A DNA stretch of 50,002 nucleotides, taken from the NCBI GenBank assembly GCA_902826815.1, contig CADEGF010000024.1:41762-91763 (forward strand), given 5' to 3'. The DNA comes from an uncultured Mycobacteriaceae bacterium. Lineage in GTDB: Bacteria; Actinomycetota; Actinomycetes; Mycobacteriales; Mycobacteriaceae. Under the pieces are notes generated by a model, which saw only the letters and a program-made list of their open reading frames with translations, did no database searches and was not told the DNA's origin. Below are positions 43,010 through 50,002 of the stretch, piece after piece (the first letter of the stretch is position 1; the number at the start of each line of letters is the position of its first letter). Position numbers and translations under genes: made by a program.

Positions 43010-44287
43010 GTGATCCCGCTGACATGGAAACACGTGGAAGCGAAGGCCGACCCGGACTTCGTCGTCGCGCCGGACGAACGGCTGGACTGGGCCCGCACCA
43101 TCGGCATCGGCGCACAGCACGTGGTGGCGATGTTCGGGGCCACCTTCCTGGTGCCCGTGCTCACCGGTTTCCCGCCCGCGACCACCCTTCTGTTCTCCGG
43201 CATCGGCACCGTGCTGTTTCTGATCATCACCGGCAACCGGCTGCCCAGCTATCTCGGCTCGAGCTTCTCGGTCATCGCACCCGTCACCGCGGCGGTCGCC
43301 GCGCACGGCACCGGCAGCGCGCTCGGCGGGTTGATCGCGGTCGGCATCGCGCTCATCGTCATCGGCCTTGTGGTGCACGTCGTTGGCACGCACTGGATCG
43401 ACGTGATACTGCCACCGGTGGTCACCGGGGCGATCGTCGCGTTGATCGGCTTCAACCTGGCGCCGGCCGCGAAGACCAATTTCGAGAAGGGCCCGCTGGT
43501 CGGCATCGTCACGCTGGTGCTGCTGGTCGCCAGCCTGGCCTTCTTCCGCGGCATCATCGGCCGCCTCGCGATCTTCCTGTCCGTCGTCGCCGGATATGTG
43601 CTGGCGCTGATCCTCGGCGACGTCGACACCTCGGGGATCGCGACGGCGCCATGGATCGGGCTTCCGGAGTTCCATGCACCGACGTTCTCGGTGGCCGTGC
43701 TGCCGATGTTCCTGCCCGCGGTGATCGCGCTGATCGCCGAGAACATCGGGCACGTGAAGTCCGTCGGCCAGATGACCGACACCGACGTCGACCCGTTGAT
43801 GGGTCGGGCGCTGGCCGCCGACGGGGTGGCCACCACGCTGGCGGGCTTCGGCGGCGGTTCGGCCACCACCACGTATGCCGAGAACATCGGCGTGATGGCG
43901 GCGACCAGGATCTACTCGACAGCCGCCTACTGGGTGGCCGCCGCGGTGGCCATCGCATTGTCGTTGTGCCCCAAGGTCGGCGCGGCGATCTCGGCGATCC
44001 CGCCCGGTGTGCTCGGCGGCGCGACCATCGTGCTGTACGGGCTCGTCGGCATCCTCGGTGTGCGGATCTGGCTGACCAACGGAGTCGACTTCGCCAAACC
44101 GCTGAACCAGATGACGGCAGCCATCCCGCTGATCATCGGTATCGCCGACTTCACCTGGCAGATAGGCGATTTGATTTTCACCGGCATAGCGCTCGGCTCA
44201 ATCGCCGCGCTGCTGGTCTATCACGGTATGCGCATGTTGGGCTTTCGCACCGCGAAGGCGCGCGACGCCGATACGGTGGAGGCATGA
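43010..44287 (+). CDS. NCS2-family uracil/xanthine permease
   Basis: 425-aa nucleobase transporter of the UraA/PurP class. Landmarks: IGAQHVVAMFGATFLVPVL (helix 1), YLGSSFSVIAPVTAAVAA (helix 3), PPVVTGAIVALIGFNLAPAA, AVIALIAENIGHVKSVGQMT with the substrate-binding Glu, and LAGFGGGSATTTYAENIGVM (helix 10). These agree best with uracil-type members. GTG 43010. The stop overlaps the dimethylargininase start (ATGA), so a link to that enzyme's pathway is likely, though nucleobase and methylarginine chemistry do not obviously meet. Confidence 0.9.
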   Translation: MIPLTWKHVEAKADPDFVVAPDERLDWARTIGIGAQHVVAMFGATFLVPVLTGFPPATTLLFSGIGTVLFLIITGNRLPSYLGSSFSVIAPVTAAVAAHGTGSALGGLIAVGIALIVIGLVVHVVGTHWIDVILPPVVTGAIVALIGFNLAPAAKTNFEKGPLVGIVTLVLLVASLAFFRGIIGRLAIFLSVVAGYVLALILGDVDTSGIATAPWIGLPEFHAPTFSVAVLPMFLPAVIALIAENIGHVKSVGQMTDTDVDPLMGRALAADGVATTLAGFGGGSATTTYAENIGVMAATRIYSTAAYWVAAAVAIALSLCPKVGAAISAIPPGVLGGATIVLYGLVGILGVRIWLTNGVDFAKPLNQMTAAIPLIIGIADFTWQIGDLIFTGIALGSIAALLVYHGMRMLGFRTAKARDADTVEA

Positions 44288-45072
44288 CCGCCCGCCACGC
44301 CCTGATCCGACGACCGTCACCGCGGCTCGCAGACGGGTTGGTCACCCACATCGAACGCAGCGACGACGTCGATGCCGAACTCGCCGAACGCCAGTGGGAC
44401 GGCTACGTCGCCGCGCTGCATGACCAGGGCTGGACCACCCACGAGGTATCCCCCGCGCCGGACCGTCCCGATTCGGTCTTCGTTGAAGACACCATGGTCG
44501 TCTACCAGGACTTGGCCGTCATGTGTCGTCCCGGCGCCGAGGAGCGGTGGTCCGAGGTGCCCGCCGCCGAGGACGCCGTGCGCGCCCAGGGGTATCGCAT
44601 CGCGCGCATCGAAGCACCGGGCACCCTTGACGGCGGCGATGTGCTCAAGCACGACGGCACCGTCTGGGTCGGCATCGGTGGCCGGACGAACGCCGAGGGT
44701 GTCGCACAGTTGACGGCGCGTCTGCAACCATTCGGGGTGAACGTGGTGACCGTCCCGCTGACGAAGGCGCTACACCTCAAGTCCGCGGTGACCGCCCTAC
44801 CCGACGGCACGGTCGTCGGCTATGAGCCCGTCGTCGACGATCCCGGCGTCTGGGGTGAGAAGTTCCTCGCGGTGCCCGAGGAGCCGGGGGCACACGTTGT
44901 GCTGCTCGACGACGATGTGCTGCTGATGTCGTCAGCCGCTCCGCGGACGGCGGAACTGTTCGAAGAGCGCGGCTACCGGGTCATCGGCGTCGACATCTCA
45001 GAGTTCGAGAAGCTCGAGGGCTGCGTGACCTGTCTTTCCGTGCGCCTGCGTGGCCGCCCTGGCGATCACTGA
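44284..45072 (+). CDS. ddaH: Dimethylargininase (DDAH)
   Basis: 262-aa amidinotransferase-fold hydrolase, converting N-omega-methylated arginines to citrulline and (di)methylamine. Key features: SVFVEDTMVV (substrate-binding Asp/Glu), GTLDGGDVL, His164 in KALHLKSAV and the catalytic Cys250 in GCVTCLSVRL. Length is normal for bacterial DDAH. ATG 44284 overlaps the permease stop. The long open frame before it on this phase is a shadow of the permease. Arginine deiminase is less likely given size. It converges with the acyl-CoA dehydrogenase gene (7 bp overlap). Confidence 0.9.
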   Translation: MTARHALIRRPSPRLADGLVTHIERSDDVDAELAERQWDGYVAALHDQGWTTHEVSPAPDRPDSVFVEDTMVVYQDLAVMCRPGAEERWSEVPAAEDAVRAQGYRIARIEAPGTLDGGDVLKHDGTVWVGIGGRTNAEGVAQLTARLQPFGVNVVTVPLTKALHLKSAVTALPDGTVVGYEPVVDDPGVWGEKFLAVPEEPGAHVVLLDDDVLLMSSAAPRTAELFEERGYRVIGVDISEFEKLEGCVTCLSVRLRGRPGDH

Positions 45073-46241
45073 CCTTCCAGCACCGCCCCCGGTCCGCGGT
45101 TCAGCATCTGCCGAGCCACGATGACGCGCTGAATCTCGCTGGCGCCCTCCCAGATTCGTTCCACCCGAAGCTCGCGGAACATCCGCTCGGCGACGTTCTC
45201 ACGCATATACCCTCGGCCGCCGAACACCTGCACGGCCCGATCGGCCACCCGGCCCGCCATCTCCGAGCAGTACAGCTTGGCCATCGAGGCCTGGCCGTGC
45301 ACGATCTTGCGGTCCGTGCCCGCATCGATGGACCTGGCGACCTCGTAGAGCATCGACCGTGCGGCGAACAGTTCGGTCGCGCTGTCGGCCAGCATGCCCG
45401 CCACCAACTGGTACTCGCCCAGCGGCTTGCCGCCGACCTCACGGGTTTGTGCAAACGCCGTCATCTCGTCGACGAGGCGCTGCGCCGCGCCGACACATCG
45501 CGAGGCCACCATCATCCGCTCGAACCGGAACCAGTCCTGGGTGAACGTCATCGGTTCGCCCTCGACCCCGACGAGATGAGACACCGGGACCCGCACGTCG
45601 TTGAATGCGACGATCGGGTGCTCGTCGGCGATATTGTGCGAATAGTGCGGTGTGCGAACGACTTCCATACCGGGCCACGGCACATCGACCACCAGCAGTA
45701 CGTGATCGCCCGCATGCTCGCCGGTGGTCAGCACCGCTTCGACGAACACGTAGTCGGCAAGGTTGTACGACGTGACGTGCCATTTGACGCCGTTGATCAC
45801 GTACTCGTCGCCGTCCCGGCGCGCCGTGGTCTGCAGCTCCGACACGTCCGACCCGGCGAACTCCTCGGTGATCGCGTAGGCCTCGTGCTTCTCGCCGCGC
45901 ACCGACGGCAGCAGCCAGCGCTCGAGCTGGTAGTCGGTGGCCACCTGCGGCCACCACTGCGGCGGCGTCGCCATCACCCACGCCAGCCCGTTGGTGACGC
46001 GCCCGCACTGCTCCTGCACGAGCACCTGCTGCAGGGCCGTGCAGCCGTGACCGCCGACCGACTCGGGCATGTTCGTCGCGTAGAGACCGAGCTCGATCGC
46101 CCGTCGCGAATGCTCGGCGGTCAGCTCCTTCGGCAGCAGCCCGCCCGCCATTTCGGCCTCCACCTCGTGCGGCATCAGCGACTCGACGAAGGCCCGCGCC
46201 GTATCGCGGATCCGCTGATCCTCATCCGAGAGTCCGTACAT
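45066..46241 (-). CDS. Acyl-CoA dehydrogenase
   Basis: 391-aa FAD enzyme introducing a 2,3 double bond into acyl-CoA. Landmarks: YAITEEFAGSDVSELQTTAR (FAD/substrate loop), VINGVKWHVTS, RFERMMVASRCVGAAQRLVD, QVFGGRGYMRENVAERMFRE, and the C-terminal IWEGASEIQRVIVARQML with the typical catalytic-base Glu. ATG 46241 is chosen, but GTG 46244 and TTG 46247 lie right beside it and are closer to the AGGAG site (46256 area). Substrate chain type is not evident. Divergent from the flavin oxidase gene. Confidence 0.92.
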   Translation of the reverse strand: MYGLSDEDQRIRDTARAFVESLMPHEVEAEMAGGLLPKELTAEHSRRAIELGLYATNMPESVGGHGCTALQQVLVQEQCGRVTNGLAWVMATPPQWWPQVATDYQLERWLLPSVRGEKHEAYAITEEFAGSDVSELQTTARRDGDEYVINGVKWHVTSYNLADYVFVEAVLTTGEHAGDHVLLVVDVPWPGMEVVRTPHYSHNIADEHPIVAFNDVRVPVSHLVGVEGEPMTFTQDWFRFERMMVASRCVGAAQRLVDEMTAFAQTREVGGKPLGEYQLVAGMLADSATELFAARSMLYEVARSIDAGTDRKIVHGQASMAKLYCSEMAGRVADRAVQVFGGRGYMRENVAERMFRELRVERIWEGASEIQRVIVARQMLNRGPGAVLEGQ

Positions 46242-46282
46242 CACCAAAGCCCGCTCCTCGCCCTTGACTGATCGTTCAGTCT

Positions 46283-47494
46283 ATGCCAGCGTTCCACAGT
46301 ATGACCAGTGCTGACGTAGTTGTCGTGGGTGGCGGAACGGTCGGGGCGTGGACGGCCGTGCAACTCGCAGAACGCGGTGTGAAACACGTGGTTCTGGTCG
46401 AGAAGGGCACCTTGGGCGACGGCGCGAGCAGCAGGGCGGCCGGCATGGTGCGGGCCCAGGGCGGCACCGAACCCGCGATCGTGCTCGGCATGCGGACCCA
46501 GGATTTCTACGCGGCCAGCGGTGACCGGTTCCCGCTCGACTGCGGATTCGTCGCACAGGGCTACCTGATGCCGTGCTTCAGCGACGCCGAGGTCGCCCAG
46601 GCCCACGACCGCATTGCGCTCCAACAGAAGATCGGGCTCGACGTTGCGTGGCTGTCCGGCTCGGACGTCGACGCGATGAACACCGGCATCGCCGCGGGCG
46701 CCACCCTCGGCTCGTCGTACGCACCAGGCGACGGCTACATCGACGCGCCGCGCAACGTGCTTGCCTACACCGCGGCCCTCGTCGCCCACAAGGTCGACGT
46801 CCGGGAGCGCTGCCGGTTCACCGGACTGCGCACCTCGGGCGGTCGCGTCGTCGGCGTCGACACCTCCGACGGACCGATCGACACCGAACACGTCGTGCTC
46901 ACCGGCGGCCCCAAACTGGGCGAGGTCGGCGCAGCAGCGGGCGCCAAGGTGTGGGCGGGCGGCGCCCGCCACCAAGTGGTGGTGACGGCCCCGGTGACCG
47001 CGTTCGACGTGCACGAAGTGCCGATGGTGTTCGACCTGCCCTCCGGAATCTATTGGCGGCCAGGCGAAGCAGGAGGTCTGCTCTGGGGCATGAGCAATCC
47101 CGACGAAGCCCCAGGGGTCGCCGCCGACTTCGACGAGACCTACTACCAGAAGGTCCGCAACAGGATCGAGGAACTGCTGCCCGGCCTCAAGGGCCTCGGC
47201 GTGCGCAGGACATGGTCGGCGACGATCGACTACACCCCCGACCATCTTCCGATCCTCGGGCCGCTGCTCACCGACGACGGCCCGGTCGATGGCACGGTGG
47301 TCGCCAGCCCCGCGGGGCACGGAATGATGTGGGGCCCCGCGGTCGCCGAGGTGGCCGCCGACCTCACGATGACCGGTAAATGCGACTGGCTCGACCTCAC
47401 CGACCTCGGGCTCGACCGCTTCGATGCCGAAGGCAACAGTCGTGTTGCGCCGGAACCGATTTCACTACCCTTCCCAGAGAAAGCCGCACTATGA
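46283..47494 (+). CDS. FAD-dependent oxidoreductase, DAO/sarcosine oxidase-like
   Basis: 403-aa D-amino-acid-oxidase-fold flavoprotein. The dinucleotide site is DVVVVGGGTVGAWTAVQLAE, followed by VVLVEKGTLGDGASSRAAGM. The C-terminal part has YTPDHLPILGPL and ASPAGHGMMWGPAVAEVAAD, which close the FAD site. Relatives oxidise secondary or tertiary amines such as sarcosine or dimethylglycine. ATG 46283 or 46301 may start it. It overlaps a cupin gene (ATGA). Proximity to DDAH makes an N-methyl amine substrate attractive, but this is inference. Confidence 0.86.
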   Translation: MPAFHSMTSADVVVVGGGTVGAWTAVQLAERGVKHVVLVEKGTLGDGASSRAAGMVRAQGGTEPAIVLGMRTQDFYAASGDRFPLDCGFVAQGYLMPCFSDAEVAQAHDRIALQQKIGLDVAWLSGSDVDAMNTGIAAGATLGSSYAPGDGYIDAPRNVLAYTAALVAHKVDVRERCRFTGLRTSGGRVVGVDTSDGPIDTEHVVLTGGPKLGEVGAAAGAKVWAGGARHQVVVTAPVTAFDVHEVPMVFDLPSGIYWRPGEAGGLLWGMSNPDEAPGVAADFDETYYQKVRNRIEELLPGLKGLGVRRTWSATIDYTPDHLPILGPLLTDDGPVDGTVVASPAGHGMMWGPAVAEVAADLTMTGKCDWLDLTDLGLDRFDAEGNSRVAPEPISLPFPEKAAL

Positions 47495-47838
47495 CCCTTG
47501 CTGTGAACACTGAAACCCTTGCCCAGGCTGCCGACGCAGAACTCGAGGACTGGGGTCCGCTGGACGAGGCGACAGGCCACCCGATGGCCACCCACGGCGT
47601 CCAACTCTGGGAGGACGGCGACGCCTCGGCAGGCGTATGGCAATGCGCACCAGGGCCGTCCCGGTGGAAGCTGGAAACCCACGAGGTCATCTATCTGGTC
47701 GCGGGCCGGATGACGGTGACACCCGATGGCGGCGAGTCCGCTGAGATCGGCGTCGGCGATGTGGCGGTGTTCCCCAAGGGCTGGAGTGGCACCTGGGACA
47801 TCCACGAGACCGTGCGAAAGGTCTACTCGATCTTCTGA
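47491..47838 (+). CDS. Cupin protein (DUF861-like)
   Basis: 115-aa single cupin domain of the type found in ethanolamine-utilisation and ureidoglycine aminohydrolase-like proteins. Landmarks: GVQLWEDGDASAGVWQCAPG, WKLETHEVIYLVAGRMTVTP (first cupin motif) and VGDVAVFPKGWSGTWDIHET (second motif). The ATG overlaps the oxidase stop, so the two are translated together. Such small cupins often act as accessory or binding proteins; the ligand is unknown. Confidence 0.85.
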   Translation: MTLAVNTETLAQAADAELEDWGPLDEATGHPMATHGVQLWEDGDASAGVWQCAPGPSRWKLETHEVIYLVAGRMTVTPDGGESAEIGVGDVAVFPKGWSGTWDIHETVRKVYSIF

Positions 47839-47940
47839 TCTCTATTCGGTCAAGGTCGCGTAACGCCTCGTGCGGCAACGCGGTTCCGTCATCGGTGTGA
47901 TTCACAATCCGGAATGTGACGCAATCGCGGGAGCCCGACG

Positions 47941-49374
47941 TTGGCGCGTGAGATCTCCCGCCAGACATTTCTGAGGGGTGCCGCCGGAGCAATAGCCGCA
48001 GGCACAATTCTCGGCCAGGCGCGCGCTTCCGCCGAACCGGTCGCTTCCGGCTGGGAGAGTCTCTCGACCGCCATCGGCGGGCGTGTCCTGCTGCCCGGCA
48101 GCGGTGAATTCGCCACGGCGAAGCAGGTTTTCAACACCAACTACAACGGCTCCGCGCCTGCCGCCATCGTCACGCCGTCGTCGGTTGCCGACGTGCAGAA
48201 GGCGATGGCGTTCGCCGCGTCCAACAAGCTGCAGGCCGCCCCGCGCAGCGGTGGTCATTCATACACGGGTGCGTCAACGGCGAACGGCGCGATGGTGTTC
48301 GATCTGCGTCAGCTGCCGGGCGGGGTTGACTACGACGCAGCCAGCGGACGGGTCACGGCGCCTGCGGCGACCCAGCTTTGGGAACTGCACCAGGTGCTGG
48401 CAGGCGCAGGTCGGGGTATCCCGACGGGCATCTGCCCGACGGTCGGTGCCGCGGGACACGCGCTCGGCGGCGGACTCGGCGCCCAGTCCCGGCATGCGGG
48501 CCTGCTCTCCGACGCGCTGACGTCGGCGTCGGTGGTATTGCCAGGGGGACAGGCGGTCACCGCTTCTGCCGCCGAGAATCCAGACCTGTTCTGGGCGTTG
48601 CGTGGCGGGGGCGGCGGCAACTTCGGGGTGATCACTTCGCTGACCTTTTCCACGTTCCCCACCGCGGACGTCGACGTCGTGAACCTCCATTACCCGCCGG
48701 AGTCGTTCGCGCAGGTCCTCGTCGGTTGGCAGAACTGGCTGCGGACGGCCGACCGAAACAGTTGGGCACTGGCGGACAGCACCACCGACGCGACGGGCAC
48801 GCACTGTCGCATCATGGGGACGTGCCCGGCGGGGTCGGGTAACGCCATGACGGCGGCGGTCACCCAGGCCGTCGGTATGCAACCGGCAGGCACAGACATT
48901 CAGACGCTCAACTACCTCGATCTGGTGAAGTATCTGGCGGGCAACCTCAACCCGGCGCCGCTGGGATACGTCGGCGGATCTGATGTCTTCACGGTCGTCG
49001 ACGCCCGTACGGCGCAGGGTATCGCCGCAGCGATGAACGCCTTTCCTCGCGACGGGGGCCGCATGCTGGTGATCATGCACGCGCTCGACGGCGCGCTCGC
49101 CACCGTGGCACCGGGGGCCACCGCATTTCCGTGGCGACGGCAGTCCGCGTTGGTGCAGTGGTACGTCGAGAACAACGGTTCGCCGTCGACGGCGGTCAAC
49201 TGGCTCAAGACCGCACACCAAGCGGTGCAACCGTATTCGGTCGGCGGCTATGTGAACTACCTCGAAGCGGGCCAGCCACCGGCGCGGTACTTCGGCTCGA
49301 ATCTCTCCAAGCTGAGCGCAGTCCGACAGAAGTACGACCCCAACCGGGTGATGTTCTCCGGGATGAACATCTAG
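47941..49374 (+). CDS. FAD-binding oxidoreductase with BBE domain, exported (Rv0063-like)
   Basis: 477-aa berberine-bridge-enzyme-type flavoprotein. The N-terminus SRQTFLRGAAGAIAAGTI, ending at RASA, resembles a Tat signal but has R-Q in place of R-R. FAD would be bound twice covalently: His106 in RSGGHSYTG and Cys165 in PTGICPTVGAAGHALGGGLG. The middle has FWALRGGGGGNFGVITSLTF; the C-terminal BBE segment has YVNYLEAGQPPARYFG and KYDPNRVMFSGMNI. TTG 47941 has GGGAG 7 nt upstream. Relatives oxidise sugars or alcohol groups; the substrate here is unknown. It closely resembles Rv0063 as I recall it. Confidence 0.9.
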   Translation: MAREISRQTFLRGAAGAIAAGTILGQARASAEPVASGWESLSTAIGGRVLLPGSGEFATAKQVFNTNYNGSAPAAIVTPSSVADVQKAMAFAASNKLQAAPRSGGHSYTGASTANGAMVFDLRQLPGGVDYDAASGRVTAPAATQLWELHQVLAGAGRGIPTGICPTVGAAGHALGGGLGAQSRHAGLLSDALTSASVVLPGGQAVTASAAENPDLFWALRGGGGGNFGVITSLTFSTFPTADVDVVNLHYPPESFAQVLVGWQNWLRTADRNSWALADSTTDATGTHCRIMGTCPAGSGNAMTAAVTQAVGMQPAGTDIQTLNYLDLVKYLAGNLNPAPLGYVGGSDVFTVVDARTAQGIAAAMNAFPRDGGRMLVIMHALDGALATVAPGATAFPWRRQSALVQWYVENNGSPSTAVNWLKTAHQAVQPYSVGGYVNYLEAGQPPARYFGSNLSKLSAVRQKYDPNRVMFSGMNI

Positions 49375-49413
49375 CGGCCGATTTTTGTCGGACCCTTCTG
49401 TGATGATGGGGTT

Positions 49414-50002
49414 ATGTCTTCGACCGCACCGTCGTTCGTGCCGTCGCCGCCTCGTGAGGCGCGGCTGGAGGTGTTGTTCGAGGAGTTGGCGGAGTTGACG
49501 GGTCAGCGCAACGCGATCGACGGGCGCATCGTGGACATCGTGGCCGAGATCGACGGTGACCGGCTGTGGGGTAACACCGGGTGCCGATCGGTGGCCGCGC
49601 TGGTGGCATGGAAAACCGGCACCTCGCCGACGAATGCCGCCACGATCGCCGCCGTCGCGAACCGGCTGCCCGAGTTCCCGCGCTGCGCCGATGCCATGCG
49701 CGAAGGCCGACTGTCGCTGGACCAGGTCGGGGTCATCGCGCAGCGGGCCGGGCATGGTTCTGATGCGCATTATGCGGAGTTGGCGCGCCACGCGTCGGTC
49801 ACCCAGCTGCGCACCGCGGTCAAACTCGAACCCCGCCCCGAACCCGAGCCACCCTCCGATCCCGACGCCGACGCCGAGCCTGACACCGCGCGTGAGCCGC
49901 TGCCGGAGCCGCCCCGGTCGATCAGCAAGACCGGCGACGAGGCGTCCACCACCTGGCGGATCACCCTGCCCCACGCCGACGCCGCGACGTTCGACGCCGC
50001 CC
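49414..50002 (+). CDS. DUF222 protein, probable HNH endonuclease of the 13E12 repeat family (3' truncated by window)
   Basis: Open frame from ATG 49414 to the window end without a stop. The translation begins MSSTAPSFVPSPPREARLEV and contains GCRSVAALVAWKTGTSPTNA, then NRLPEFPRCADAMREGRLSL and DQVGVIAQRAG, the helical DUF222 pattern. A Pro/Glu/Asp-rich linker follows at about residues 145-175. Complete relatives end in an HNH nuclease motif and occur in many near-identical copies in mycobacteria (REP13E12 family). GATGGGG precedes the start. The end lies beyond the window. Confidence 0.85.
   Translation, partial: MSSTAPSFVPSPPREARLEVLFEELAELTGQRNAIDGRIVDIVAEIDGDRLWGNTGCRSVAALVAWKTGTSPTNAATIAAVANRLPEFPRCADAMREGRLSLDQVGVIAQRAGHGSDAHYAELARHASVTQLRTAVKLEPRPEPEPPSDPDADAEPDTAREPLPEPPRSISKTGDEASTTWRITLPHADAATFDAA

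Noticed and set aside
43024-44283. Long open frame upstream of and in phase with ddaH
   Set aside because: It only shadows the NCS2 permease in another frame (Arg-rich, no membrane helices). ddaH begins at ATG 44284.
48274-49974. Very long minus-strand open frame (566 codons) opposite the Rv0063-like gene
   Set aside because: Arg/His-rich shadow with no domain, while the plus strand has intact flavin-binding motifs and a DUF222 gene.
1-50002. CRISPR arrays, rRNA or tRNA genes
   Set aside because: No regularly spaced repeats and no recognisable rRNA or tRNA sequence were found on reading the window.

Overview
The window looks like chromosomal DNA of a fast-growing, non-tuberculous mycobacterium (Mycolicibacterium-like). 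It is GC-rich, uses GTG/TTG starts freely and stacks genes with ATGA/GTGA overlaps. Many proteins match Mycobacterium tuberculosis families I know (SodC, the Rv0428c-type GNAT, the Rv0431-type protein, DUF3263, an Rv0063-type flavoprotein). These comparisons are from memory; no database was searched.

Layout. 82-6193: an Mrp cation/proton antiporter operon, with MrpB fused to MrpA. 6180-7073: a mycobacterial-type methyltransferase. 7070-12807: a core block. On the minus strand run LON-domain protein, YbdK-type carboxylate-amine ligase, sodC, Rv0431-like and DUF3263 genes; on the plus strand, divergently, def, GNAT and xthA. In M. tuberculosis as I remember it, this block is followed closely by thiC-thiD. 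Here about 24.5 kb of accessory DNA lies between xthA and thiD: a patatin-like protein, aceB-glcDEF (plus strand), an AccD3-like carboxyltransferase with a class III CoA-transferase, a NifU-like mini-protein, a complete peptide-type ABC importer, a UGSC-family protein, a thioredoxin reductase-thioredoxin fusion, an IclR regulator, a secreted protein and a 14-TM-type MFS exporter. 37234-39859: a TPP riboswitch, thiD, an alpha/beta hydrolase, a Pro-rich DUF4190-like membrane protein and a small membrane protein. 39826-47838: a tandem-TetR regulator, small membrane proteins, two permeases with a dimethylargininase, an acyl-CoA dehydrogenase, and a flavin oxidase with a cupin. 47941-50002: an Rv0063-like berberine-bridge-type flavoprotein, then a DUF222 (13E12-type) gene that runs off the end.

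The most interesting part is 15.4-34.5 kb. A 15-bp element, best form TTCCGCATACCGGAA, recurs in front of aceB-glcDEF, the UGSC/ABC operon, the Trx fusion and the iclR gene. This suggests one IclR regulon. My inference is that a small solute is imported by the Dpp-type ABC system and processed by the UGSC protein with reducing power from the dedicated TrxR-Trx fusion. A two-carbon product (glycolate or glyoxylate) would then be oxidised by GlcDEF and condensed with acetyl-CoA by malate synthase A. The CoA-transferase and carboxyltransferase may handle a CoA-bound co-product. The substrate is unknown, and I know of no description of this gene combination.
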